DNA from: UBA4285 sp050944355 | Lineage (GTDB): Bacteria; Bacillota; Clostridia; Lachnospirales; Lachnospiraceae | Direction: 5' to 3' | Length of the DNA stretch: 39,482 nucleotides | NCBI GenBank assembly: GCA_050944355.1 | Contig: JBMNQX010000017.1 | Coordinates: forward strand, 1 to 39,482 | Part shown: piece after piece, positions 32,618 to 39,482 of the stretch | How the letters are laid out: the number at the start of each line of letters is the position of its first letter | Position numbering within the stretch: position 1 is the stretch's first letter | Program-made: the position numbers and the translations under genes | The notes under the pieces: model-generated | The model's database searches: none | Told to the model about the DNA's origin: nothing | Seen by the model: only the letters and a program-made list of their open reading frames with translations

Positions 32618-33115
32618 TTATTCAGTCTTTTCTGCAGAATTTTCCTGTGGGTTTTCTTCCACTTCAGGCTGTGCTGCGGTCTCAGGCTGCGCTGCGGCTT
32701 CCGGAGCCGGTTCTTCAGCAGGTGCCTCTTCCTTCGGAGCTTCCGCTGTTTCTTCCGGTTCTTTTGCTATCTTTGCGCCGCACTTCGGGCAGAACGCAAC
32801 ATCCTTGTCGATCTCGGCGCCGCACTTCGGGCAGATCGTCTTGCCGCGCACGTCGGAGAGCTGAGCCTTGAGATCATCAATGGCCTTGTACTCGGACTTG
32901 ATCGCTGCGATTGTGCCGGCGAATTCGCTGTCCGTATCATCCGCATGCGCTGTATAATAGGCCTTGCCGAGATTCAAAAGCGCTTCGTTGATTGTATTCT
33001 TTTTGTCGCGGATGCTGGCCTGAATTTTCTGTTCATTTACAAACTGCTGTGTACTGTTGGAAATGTTTTTTCCAACGCCTGAAAGCTGATCACTGAATTT
33101 ATCAAAAATTCCCAT
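32618..33115 (-). CDS. Zinc-ribbon domain protein with acidic Ala/Pro/Glu tail
   Basis: This is a 165-residue protein of unknown function. The N-terminal about 95 residues are helical (GIFDKFSDQLSGVGKNIS, then INEALLNLGKAYYTAHAD), probably a coiled coil. Next is a zinc ribbon with two CPKCGA knuckles (TICPKCGAEID and AFCPKCGAKI, about residues 101-122). The rest is a low-complexity Glu/Ala/Pro/Gln tail (EEAPAEEPAPEAAAQPE). I see no membrane segment. ATG 33115 has a strong GGAGG and is preferred to upstream in-frame starts that precede that site. It has an extended -10 promoter at 33160-33168 and a shared terminator. Zinc-ribbon proteins of this type are common in Clostridia and mostly uncharacterised. 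Confidence 0.8.
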   Translation of the reverse strand: MGIFDKFSDQLSGVGKNISNSTQQFVNEQKIQASIRDKKNTINEALLNLGKAYYTAHADDTDSEFAGTIAAIKSEYKAIDDLKAQLSDVRGKTICPKCGAEIDKDVAFCPKCGAKIAKEPEETAEAPKEEAPAEEPAPEAAAQPETAAQPEVEENPQENSAEKTE

Positions 33116-33159
33116 TTGTAACCTCCAAAAGAAGTGCATTGAAATTTTCTCTAGTTGCA

Positions 33160-33168
33160 ATTATATCA
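33160..33168 (-). promoter_or_regulatory. Extended -10 promoter of the zinc-ribbon gene
   Basis: On the minus strand TGATATAAT fits the TGnTATAAT extended -10 consensus. No good -35 is present. It is 45 bases from the start codon. Confidence 0.6.
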
Positions 33169-33245
33169 TACCGCCTATTGAAAAATTGTAAAAAGAGCAT
33201 GAACAAACAAATGATTTTATGACAAATGCTTAAACGCTTCATCGA

Positions 33246-33274
33246 TTGCAAATGGGGCATCTGTGTTCTATACT
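33246..33274 (+). promoter_or_regulatory. Promoter of the UvrD-like helicase gene
   Basis: TTGCAA (33246-33251), exactly 17 bp, and TATACT (33269-33274). Confidence 0.7.
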
Positions 33275-33316
33275 GAAAATACATTCTTCTTGCGATATAC
33301 CAGCCAAAAATCAAAT

Positions 33317-35281
33317 ATGAATCTGAGCGAACAGCAGAAAAGGGCAGTCCGGTTTTTTAAAGGACCGGCGCTTGTCGCCGCAGGACCGGGAAGCGGGAAA
33401 ACAGCGGTTCTGACGAGGCGGGTACTGTATCTGGCGGAGGAGCGGAACGTAGATCCGACACATATTCTCGTCCTTACGTTTACGAGGGCGGCCGCCGGCG
33501 AAATGGAAGAACGGTATCGGAACATGGCGCCGCCGTCTCTTCAGGGGGCTGTGTTCGGCACGTTTCATTCGTTCTTTTTCCGCATTCTCAGAGAAAGCTG
33601 CGGATTTTCGGCGAGAGATCTGTTAACGGAAGAAGCAAGGCACAAACTTATCAGGCGCATTTGCCGGCGGGTCATGCCAAAGCTTGCCAATGACCCGGAT
33701 TTCATTCGCGACGTCAGTTCGGAAATCAGCAGAGTCCGCCGGATACATGCTTCTATAAGCGCCTATGAATCTGACATCATGCCGCCGGATGCTTTTCGAA
33801 GATTATTCGGTTTGTACACAGAATATCTGAAAGAAAACCGAAAAATAGATTTTGACGACTGTATTCTCGAGTCGATCCGCGTGTTCAGAGAGCATCCGGA
33901 TATTCTTCTGTATTGGCAGGAACAGTTTTCGTTCATCCTGGTCGATGAATTTCAGGATGTCTCTCAGACGCAGTTTGAACTGGTAAGACTGTTGGCGGGT
34001 ACTACTGCCAACCTGTTCGCAGTCGGCGATGATGATCAGGCGATTTACGGGTTCCGGGGCGCGGGAACAGATGTCTTACAGAAATTCAGAGAGTATTATC
34101 CTGACAGTGCATATTTCCCGCTGAATATGAATTACCGCTGCGGCTCTGAAATCGTGAGGGCATCGCGCCTGGTGATTGAGGAAAACAAAAAACGCATTGA
34201 AAAGGATTTAAAAGCGGCAGGAGAAGAGCCGGGCCGGGTCAGAATTATTCACACACCGGATGAATACCGCGAAGCCGATTGTATTGCGCGCGAAATTAAA
34301 ATCTTGTGCCGGACAGGTGCCCGATTTTCAGACTTTGCGGTTCTATGCCGGACGAAACCGATTGAATCTGTATTTCACAAGGCGTTTGAGAGAATGAACA
34401 TCCCGGATACGATGTCCGGAATGAACGATTCTGAGGCAAAAGAAGATATTCTGGCATATCTGCGGGCGGCAGAGGATCCGGGGAACGCAAGAGAGCTCTA
34501 CAAAATCCTCGAGAGGCCAGAGAGGGATCTTGAGCGCGAGGCGTTCGGGAGAGGAACGGATATCTTCCGGCATGCCGAAGAATTTTACAGGGGCGAAGAG
34601 AAGCAGCTTAAAAAGCTGAGAAAACTGATGAGCGATCTGAAGATTCTTCACAGCCTGCCGCCTTTTGCCGCCGTGAATTTCATTCGCAAGGGAATAGGCT
34701 ATGAGGACTGGCTTAGGACAGTGGAGCTGTCGCGGGGAAATGATGGCGCGCAGACAGAAAAAGAGCTCGACCAGATTCAGGCGGAAGCAGCTGAATTTTC
34801 CACGTTTTATCAGTGGGAACGCGCGCTGAAAGACAAGGCAGCAAGAAAAAAGGCTGATCAAAAAGGTCCGGCTGTCACACTCACGACGATTCACGCGAGC
34901 AAAGGGCTTGAGTATAAACACGTTTATCTGCCGGCTGTAAATGAGGGAATTCTCCCATATTCGCGGGCGCTGACACCGGATGCCGTGGAAGAAGAGAGGA
35001 GACTGTTTTATGTCGCTATGACACGCGCAAAGAGCAGCCTTACGATTCTGACAGAAAAAGAACGGCTGCACCGTCCGCAGACGGCGAGCCGTTTCTTAAG
35101 TCCTCTTTCCGACTTTCCGGTTTATGAATTGTCATTCTCATCCTCTGATTCATCGGCCAGCTCTTCCATTTCCATGGCGTCCAGCTCTTCTTCGAAAGCG
35201 TCAGAGACAAGTTCATATTCTTCGTCGGAATCGATGTATCCAAGCGACGGATTGCCGTTTTCATCCTCATCATACCGGTAG
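33317..35281 (+). CDS. UvrD/PcrA-type ATP-dependent DNA helicase with serine-rich antisense-overlap tail
   Basis: This is a 654-residue superfamily-1A helicase. The motifs in order are QQKRAV (Q motif), GPGSGKT (about residue 23), TFTRAAAGEM, VDEFQDVSQTQ (about 208), GDDDQAIYGFRGA, the GLEYKHVYLP region and VAMTRAK near residue 580. It is shorter than PcrA (about 720-750) and lacks the usual 2B bulk, so it is a UvrD-like paralogue rather than certain PcrA. ATG 33317 fits the family, but there is no Shine-Dalgarno sequence; a GTG at 33263 would precede the -10. The last 53 residues (Ser-rich, SSSDSSASSSISMASSSSS) are encoded opposite the DUF1292 gene and are probably not a natural domain. No terminator follows. 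Confidence 0.88.
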   Translation: MNLSEQQKRAVRFFKGPALVAAGPGSGKTAVLTRRVLYLAEERNVDPTHILVLTFTRAAAGEMEERYRNMAPPSLQGAVFGTFHSFFFRILRESCGFSARDLLTEEARHKLIRRICRRVMPKLANDPDFIRDVSSEISRVRRIHASISAYESDIMPPDAFRRLFGLYTEYLKENRKIDFDDCILESIRVFREHPDILLYWQEQFSFILVDEFQDVSQTQFELVRLLAGTTANLFAVGDDDQAIYGFRGAGTDVLQKFREYYPDSAYFPLNMNYRCGSEIVRASRLVIEENKKRIEKDLKAAGEEPGRVRIIHTPDEYREADCIAREIKILCRTGARFSDFAVLCRTKPIESVFHKAFERMNIPDTMSGMNDSEAKEDILAYLRAAEDPGNARELYKILERPERDLEREAFGRGTDIFRHAEEFYRGEEKQLKKLRKLMSDLKILHSLPPFAAVNFIRKGIGYEDWLRTVELSRGNDGAQTEKELDQIQAEAAEFSTFYQWERALKDKAARKKADQKGPAVTLTTIHASKGLEYKHVYLPAVNEGILPYSRALTPDAVEEERRLFYVAMTRAKSSLTILTEKERLHRPQTASRFLSPLSDFPVYELSFSSSDSSASSSISMASSSSSKASETSSYSSSESMYPSDGLPFSSSSYR

Positions 35282-35430
35282 AGATAAACTTCGTCGTTAT
35301 CGTTGTCTTTGAGGGGCAGAAGAGCGATATAACGCGCGTCGCCGGCGGGAAATATTCTCAGAATCGAGCACTCGACTTCTTGTCCGCCGTCAAGGCTCAA
35401 TGTAACGGTATCAAACGTATAATCTGACAT
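35122..35430 (-). CDS. DUF1292 family protein (YrzB-like)
   Basis: This is a 102-residue acidic protein. The N-terminal half matches DUF1292: VTLSLDGGQEVECSILRIF, then YIALLPL and EVYLYRYDEDE. The C-terminus is a run of Glu/Asp (FEEELDAMEMEELADESEDEND). The biochemical role is unknown; members in Firmicutes commonly sit next to yrrK/yrzL, which is not the case here. ATG 35430 has only a weak GGGG-containing site. The last 160 bases lie antisense inside the helicase frame, and the codon pattern that gives acidic residues on this strand gives serines on the other. Family homology makes this the genuine coding strand in the overlap. Confidence 0.85.
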   Translation of the reverse strand: MSDYTFDTVTLSLDGGQEVECSILRIFPAGDARYIALLPLKDNDNDEVYLYRYDEDENGNPSLGYIDSDEEYELVSDAFEEELDAMEMEELADESEDENDNS

Positions 35431-35556
35431 AAAATAAACCCCACATTTCCGTATCGTGATATTGCTAGCTTAACAGAGAAATACAGGCCGCGCAATATGA
35501 ACATTTGTCATTTTTGATCAAAATTGAAATTTAATTAAGCAATATTTATTATTCGC

Positions 35557-35585
35557 TTGAAATAATTAGATGATTAATCTAAAAT
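35557..35585 (+). promoter_or_regulatory. Promoter of the Lrp/AsnC gene
   Basis: TTGAAA (35557-35562), exactly 17 bp, and TAAAAT (35580-35585). It lies in an AT-rich 200-base intergenic region. Confidence 0.75.
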
Positions 35586-35604
35586 GTCAACGGGGTAGAT
35601 TAAT
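35564..35604. promoter_or_regulatory. Cluster of Lrp-like half-sites over the lrp promoter
   Basis: TTAGAT (35566-35571) pairs with ATCTAA (35577-35582), and ATTAATCTA (35573-35581) pairs with TAGATTAAT (35596-35604). They overlap the -10 and the start-site region, as expected for autorepression. Binding is inferred. Confidence 0.5.
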
Positions 35605-35634
35605 TTTTCATCAGACAGGGGGGACGATTTTTAA

Positions 35635-36168
35635 ATGGACAAGATTGACAGGGAACTAATTACACTGCTGCAGGAAAACGCCAGGATGCCGCTGAAGGCA
35701 TTGGCAGAAAAGGTATTCCTGTCGTCACCAGCTGTTTCCGCACGAATTGAACGCCTTGAGAAGGCGGGTTATATCGAGGGGTATGAAGCCCGCCTGGATA
35801 TGCGCAAGCTGGGGTATCATATCACAGCGTTCATCAATCTTGAGGTTGCGCCGGATCAGAAGCCTGAGTTTTATCCGTTTGCACAGCAATGTAAAAATAT
35901 CATCGAATGCAATTGCGTGACGGGAAATTATTCGATGCTTCTCAAGGTTGTATTTCCGAGTACGACCGAACTTGACACATTTATCGGTCAGCTGCAGAAA
36001 TTCGGCCGCACAAGCACACAGATCGTGTTCTCAACGCCGGTTGAACCGCGTGGCATTGACGTGAATGTATTGGTCGACAAGTCAGAGGGAGAAGAAGAAA
36101 AGCACACACGGCGTACACGCCGCAGTAAGAAGGAAGTCCAGGAGAAAGACAAGAAGGACGATACCTGA
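35635..36168 (+). CDS. Lrp/AsnC family transcriptional regulator
   Basis: This is a 177-residue regulator. The N-terminal winged HTH is MDKIDRELITLLQENARMPLKALAEKVFLSSPAVSARIERLEKAG in outline (residues 1-60). The RAM ligand-binding domain follows (about 65-150; ITAFINLEVAP, NCVTGNYSMLLKVVF). The last about 25 residues are an unusual charged tail (EEEKHTRRTRRSKKEVQEKDKKDD) beyond the normal about 150-residue length. The start has GGGGGAC ahead. It lies directly upstream of T-box-controlled leuA, so a role in branched-chain or other amino-acid metabolism is plausible; likely autoregulated through the repeats in its promoter. Confidence 0.92.
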   Translation: MDKIDRELITLLQENARMPLKALAEKVFLSSPAVSARIERLEKAGYIEGYEARLDMRKLGYHITAFINLEVAPDQKPEFYPFAQQCKNIIECNCVTGNYSMLLKVVFPSTTELDTFIGQLQKFGRTSTQIVFSTPVEPRGIDVNVLVDKSEGEEEKHTRRTRRSKKEVQEKDKKDDT

Positions 36169-36186
36169 CGGGATAAAAATCCGGGC

Positions 36187-36215
36187 TTGACAAGCAGCGG
36201 AACTTCTGGTATTTT
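36187..36215 (+). promoter_or_regulatory. Promoter of the leuA T-box transcript
   Basis: Consensus TTGACA (36187-36192), exactly 17 bp, and TATTTT (36210-36215). Transcription would start near 36222, at the 5' end of the T-box leader. Confidence 0.78.
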
Positions 36216-36221
36216 TCGGAT

Positions 36222-36468
36222 TATATAAATGCAGAGAAGGGAAACAGTAGTTTTTCGGATTCCGCGCAGAGAGCGGCCGGCTGGTGTAAGGCCGCGGGAA
36301 GATGGAAGATGAACTCGTCCTGGAGCAGCTGCCTGAACAATAAGTAGGTGCAGACGGAGGCCGACCGTTACAGCGGCAGGTCATGATTGTGACCGCAGAG
36401 AGCAGAGCCTTTGTGAGAGGGCTTTGAAAAAGAGTGGTACCGCGAAATTTGTAATTTCGTCTCTTTTT
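36222..36468 (+). promoter_or_regulatory. T-box riboswitch, leucine specifier
   Basis: This is a tRNA-sensing leader. Stem I shows the AGTAG loop-E side near 36250, the AGAGAGCGG block and the apical GGTGTAAGG. The specifier side reads GAACTCGTCC, placing codon CTC (Leu) at 36314-36316. Stem III is CAGAGCC (36403-36409) with GGGCTTTG (36419-36426). The conserved T-box AGAGTGGTACCGCG is at 36431-36444. The terminator is AAAAAGAG (36427-36434) with CTCTTTTT (36461-36468), with CGAAATT/AATTTCG inside. Uncharged tRNA-Leu would favour the antiterminator and read-through into leuA. Confidence 0.93.
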
Positions 36469-36510
36469 CCGGATGCGTTTTATAAACGTGCCGGGAAAAG
36501 GGACTTTTTT
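36459..36510 (+). terminator. Second terminator overlapping the T-box terminator arm
   Basis: GTCTCTTTTTCCGG (36459-36472) pairs over all 14 positions (two G-U) with CCGGGAAAAGGGAC (36491-36504), with CGTTT/AAACG inside the loop. TTTTTT (36505-36510) follows directly. Its 5' arm contains the 3' arm of the T-box terminator, so the two hairpins exclude each other. Confidence 0.75.
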
Positions 36511-36535
36511 ATTGCCTGGAAAGGAGATCAGAGAA

Positions 36536-38221
36536 ATGTTTGATTATCGTCAGTACACAAGGGGTTATTTTCTTCCGCCGGTTCCCTGTTATGACTGGGT
36601 GAAGAAAGATCATATCGATCAGGCGCCGGCGTGGTGTTCCGTAGATCTGCGGGATGGAAATCAGGCTCTGATCGAACCGATGAGCCTTGAGGAAAAGCTC
36701 GAATTTTTCAAGATGCTGGTGAAGATCGGATTCAAAGAAATAGAAGTCGGATTTCCGGCTGCTTCGGAAACGGAGTATGAATTCACTCGCACGCTGATCG
36801 AAAAGAACATGATCCCGGATGATGTTACAATTCAGGTACTCACACAGGCGAGAGAGCATATCATCCGCAAGACATTTGAAGCAGTGCGCGGCTGTCCGAG
36901 AGCAATTGTCCATGTGTACAACTCTACTTCCGTCGCCCAGCGCGAGCAGGTCTTCCGCAAAGACAAGGAGCAGATCAAACAGATCGCTGTCGACGGCGCA
37001 AAGCTTCTGAAAAAACTGGCGCAGGAGGACGGCGGCAACTTCCTGTTTGAGTACAGCCCGGAATCGTTCACGGGAACCGAGCCTGAGTACGCACTTGAAG
37101 TCTGCAACGCAGTCATCGACGTGTGGAATCCTACGCCGGATAAAAAGTGCATAATAAATCTTCCGGCAACCGTTGAAATGTCGCTTCCGCATGTATTTGC
37201 CCAGCAGATCGAATACATGAGCAAGAACATGCACAACAGAGAGAACGTCGTTCTTTCGCTTCATCCGCACAATGACCGCGGGACCGGCGTTGCCGACGCA
37301 GAGCTCGGAATCCTGGCCGGCGCAGACCGCATTGAAGGGACGCTGTTCGGCAACGGCGAGAGAACCGGTAACTGCGATATTGTCACTGTCGCCATGAACA
37401 TGTACGCGCAGGGTGTCGATCCCAAACTCGATTTCTCTGACATGCAGACGATCGCAAAAACATACGAGCGCCTCACGCGGATGCAGGTTGAAGACCGCCG
37501 CCCGTACTGCGGGAAACTCGTATTTGCAGCATTTTCCGGCTCGCATCAGGACGCAATCAGCAAAGGAATGCACTACAGACAGGAACACGACATGGCTCAC
37601 TGGAATGTTCCGTATCTTCCGATCAACCCGGAAGACGTCGGCCGAACATACGATTCAGATGTCATCCGAATCAATTCACAGTCTGGAAAAGGCGGCGTAG
37701 CATATGTCCTCGAGCACACATATGGCATGGTCGTTCCGAAGAAGATGCGCGAAGATCTGGGATATGCTGTCAAGGGAGTTTCCGATGCAGAGCACAAGGA
37801 GCTGAGCCCGGAAGAAGTTCTGGACATTTTTGACAAACGCTATAAGGATTATCAGAAGATCTTTTCAGTCCCGGAGATACATTTTGTTCAGGAGAACGGC
37901 ATTCAGTCGGTTGTCACGATTCAGGACACCGCGACCGGAAAGAAGAAAATCGTCAACGCAGGAGGAAATGGACGTCTCGACGCGGTTTCCAACGCCATAT
38001 CCGATCATTTCGGAAGACCGTGCGAAGTCATGCTCTATGAAGAGCACGCACTGCGCGAATCCTCCGATTCTTCGGCAATCGCCTATGTCGGGATCCGCGA
38101 TTCTGATGGCAAAGAATATTTCGGTGCCGGCGTCGATCACGACATCATCCGCGCTTCCATATCAGCGCTGGTTTCGGCCATGAACCGTGAACTTGAGGCT
38201 GATCAGAAAGCAGACACCTGA
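36536..38221 (+). CDS. leuA: 2-isopropylmalate synthase
   Basis: This 561-residue enzyme catalyses the first committed step of leucine synthesis, condensing acetyl-CoA with 2-oxoisovalerate. The TIM barrel begins with CSVDLRDGNQALIEPM, containing the metal-binding Asp. GFKEIEVGFPAAS, SLHPHNDRGTGVADAELGI (His-x-His metal ligands) and LFGNGERTGNCDIV follow. The C-terminal about 140 residues form the leucine-sensing regulatory domain. The length and LPPVPCYDWVKKD-type start match the longer LeuA2 class. ATG 36536 has AAAGGAG; an in-frame ATG at 36473 lies in the loop of the second terminator and is rejected. Expression is controlled by the T-box. It is followed by a bidirectional terminator; no leuB/C/D is nearby. 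Confidence 0.96.
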   Translation: MFDYRQYTRGYFLPPVPCYDWVKKDHIDQAPAWCSVDLRDGNQALIEPMSLEEKLEFFKMLVKIGFKEIEVGFPAASETEYEFTRTLIEKNMIPDDVTIQVLTQAREHIIRKTFEAVRGCPRAIVHVYNSTSVAQREQVFRKDKEQIKQIAVDGAKLLKKLAQEDGGNFLFEYSPESFTGTEPEYALEVCNAVIDVWNPTPDKKCIINLPATVEMSLPHVFAQQIEYMSKNMHNRENVVLSLHPHNDRGTGVADAELGILAGADRIEGTLFGNGERTGNCDIVTVAMNMYAQGVDPKLDFSDMQTIAKTYERLTRMQVEDRRPYCGKLVFAAFSGSHQDAISKGMHYRQEHDMAHWNVPYLPINPEDVGRTYDSDVIRINSQSGKGGVAYVLEHTYGMVVPKKMREDLGYAVKGVSDAEHKELSPEEVLDIFDKRYKDYQKIFSVPEIHFVQENGIQSVVTIQDTATGKKKIVNAGGNGRLDAVSNAISDHFGRPCEVMLYEEHALRESSDSSAIAYVGIRDSDGKEYFGAGVDHDIIRASISALVSAMNRELEADQKADT

Positions 38222-38255
38222 ACGCAGCGATCGAGTAAAACATGGCAAATGGATG

Positions 38256-38306
38256 AAAAAGGCAGGAAACAAGGCTGCGTGCGGCGGCCTGATGTCCTGC
38301 CTTTTT
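38256..38306. terminator. Bidirectional terminator between leuA and the arginase-family gene
   Basis: AAAAAGGCAGGA (38256-38267) and TCCTGCCTTTTT (38295-38306) pair perfectly over 12 bp, giving T-tails on both strands. A GC-rich inner stem lies in between. Confidence 0.92.
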
Positions 38307-38310
38307 GTCT

Positions 38311-39123
38311 TTATAACGATAAAATGGCGACAGCGGATTTGAGGAATTCCGGGACGGATTCCCTGTACTTCCATTCGAAAATGCCGGTTCCGACTACATC
38401 GTAATTTTCGCGGAGCAGACGGAGAGAAGAGAGTATGACATCGGGCGAGTAACCGGCGCCGGAAGCCGGCAGAGGAGTGTCCGGGAAATCGTTCGGATCC
38501 AGGACATCCAGATCCAGATGAATATAGATGTGGCGTTTATTCTGCGATTTAAGCACATCAGAAAGCTTTTTCCGAAGATCTGCGCTGCTGCTCAGCACCG
38601 GAATTCGTGAAATATTGTTTTTTTCAATATACTGCGTTTCGGAGGAATCAAGCTCACGGCTTCCGACAAGTGCGATCTGTTCCGGTTTCAGCTTTCTTGA
38701 AATAAGTTCTGAAATCGGCGGACAATCTCCCAGCAGGGCGCGCAGGGGCATGCCGTAAAACAGATGGCTGGCGGATTCGGCGGGAGAGTTGATATCGCCA
38801 TGCGCATCCATCCAGACAACGGAAAGATCGCCCTGATATCGCTCGTTCATATAAGCGATAGAAGCCACATCCGCGTCGCATCCGCCGCCGACAGTCATCA
38901 GACGCGGCGGCTTTTTGTTCTTCAAAATTGTCAAAGCGGCCTGAATCTGCTCCTGGATCACGCGAGAGCCGACAATGCCGTCTTCTTCGGTAAGATTTGC
39001 GTCTGTGCTGACAGGCAGGGTGACAGCGCGGGATGACAATCCGAAATAATTACCGAGTTGTCTCGCAGCCTCATAAGTATCCAGCTTACCTCCGCCCTGC
39101 CACTGACCATTTATTAAAATCAT
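38311..39123 (-). CDS. Arginase-family (ureohydrolase-fold) protein
   Basis: This is a 270-residue protein of the arginase/agmatinase/formiminoglutamase superfamily, which hydrolyses guanidino compounds with a dinuclear Mn centre. DAHGD (residues 106-110) and HLDLDVLDP (202-210) supply the metal-binding Asp/His residues. The first ligand motif, normally GGDHS, is GGGC (79-82) with Cys in place of His, which separates it from canonical arginase and agmatinase. It lacks the N-terminal extension of agmatinase. ATG 39123 has AAAAGGA ahead. It is convergent with leuA and shares its terminator. The substrate is not assignable. Confidence 0.82.
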   Translation of the reverse strand: MILINGQWQGGGKLDTYEAARQLGNYFGLSSRAVTLPVSTDANLTEEDGIVGSRVIQEQIQAALTILKNKKPPRLMTVGGGCDADVASIAYMNERYQGDLSVVWMDAHGDINSPAESASHLFYGMPLRALLGDCPPISELISRKLKPEQIALVGSRELDSSETQYIEKNNISRIPVLSSSADLRKKLSDVLKSQNKRHIYIHLDLDVLDPNDFPDTPLPASGAGYSPDVILSSLRLLRENYDVVGTGIFEWKYRESVPEFLKSAVAILSL

Positions 39124-39482
39124 AAACGTCCTTTTCTTTAGTTGACCAAATTGTCATTTTTCTGAATCAATAGCCATTACCATTGTAACAAAAAATATCA
39201 TAGGATTTATTCATTTGATCCAGAAACGAAATTTGATACAAACTTGAAATTTGAAAATTTTAAACGCAATCAAATGGACGGAATGCCCAAAAGAAGTGAA
39301 TTAGGTGCGATTGCACCCCTTTTTATCAGCAGGATGTTTCAGTATAATATTAGTATTAAATAGTGTCTGCTGAACAAGTTCAAAATAACGAAATTTCGGC
39401 CACCATGGCCGCCGTCCAGCTGACCTGTTCCTTGAAAAATTGCAGCTGATAAAAAAGAGTATAAAGTATCCGCCGATGAATC
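39124..39482. other. Intergenic region at window end without recognised gene
   Basis: No coding frame with a ribosome site is visible. The first half is AT-rich and should hold the promoter of the arginase-family gene. On + there is a short hairpin GGTGC-gatt-GCACC followed by TTTTT (39304-39324), a TATAAT (39343-39348) with a poor -35, and the perfect pair TCAGCAG (39326-39332) / CTGCTGA (39367-39373) around it. A GC-rich segment with GGCC...GGCC follows. It may be the leader of a gene beyond the window. Confidence 0.5.

Noticed and set aside
36473..36535. Upstream in-frame ATG of leuA (would add 21 residues including two Leu codons)
   Set aside because: It lies in the loop of the second terminator, has no ribosome site, and relatives begin near ATG 36536. 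A leader-peptide attenuator was considered but nothing supports it.
36509..37600. Long open frame antisense to leuA
   Set aside because: It mirrors leuA codons, with no family features and no start signal.

Overview
The window looks like ordinary chromosome from an anaerobic, mid-GC Firmicute, most likely a Clostridia member of Lachnospiraceae type. The reasons are a T-box leader in front of leuA, a group-B-type [FeFe] hydrogenase, ATP-type PEP carboxykinase, the asp23-yloV pair, ylxM-ffh-rpsP-khpA-rimM, Shine-Dalgarno-led UUG starts and many intrinsic terminators. I see no phage, insertion sequence, CRISPR array, tRNA or rRNA. The genus is not determinable by eye.

Layout. 0-5.5 kb (+): a large secreted protein built of X-X-X-Leu-X-X-Gly heptads, then a two-gene sugar operon (TIM-barrel isomerase and Gfo/Idh/MocA dehydrogenase). 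5.5-11.4 kb (-): an AT-rich AraC C-terminal remnant; an amine-dehydrogenase-like enzyme driven by a MerR-type promoter next to its merR gene; then an operon of [FeFe] hydrogenase, ECF transporter S component and thioredoxin reductase. 11.6-14.1 kb (+): pckA and a tandem-fused rhamnose-mutarotase-like protein. 14.1-21.1 kb (+): asp23-like, yloV/fakA, recG, a small orphan, apt and a membrane MutS-like ATPase. 21.1-32.6 kb (+): translation and RNA housekeeping (alaS, rpsU, phoH, ybeY, ylxM, ffh, rpsP, khpA, rimM, rplS, lepB, rbgA, rnhB, yraN, pgeF). 32.6-39.1 kb: a zinc-ribbon protein (-), a UvrD-type helicase (+) overlapping a DUF1292 gene (-) tail to tail, an Lrp/AsnC regulator (+), T-box-controlled leuA (+) and an arginase-family protein (-). 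The last 360 bases hold no gene I can support.

How they work together. Most of the + strand is a growth block: ribosomal proteins, ribosome assembly and rRNA processing (rimM, rbgA, ybeY), protein targeting (ffh, ylxM, lepB) and genome upkeep (recG, rnhB, uvrD-like). Metabolic genes are spread around it: gluconeogenesis/anaplerosis (pckA), hydrogen and thiol redox (hydrogenase, trxB), leucine synthesis (leuA) and carbohydrate use.

The most unusual signals are regulatory. The leuA T-box terminator shares its 3' arm with a second strong terminator immediately downstream. A 19-bp-spacer MerR promoter overlaps the merR stop codon, and its dyad recurs in front of merR. The first ATG of ylxM lies inside a -10 box. 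The helicase gene runs 160 bp into the antisense of its neighbour. trmD is missing from its usual place between rimM and rplS.
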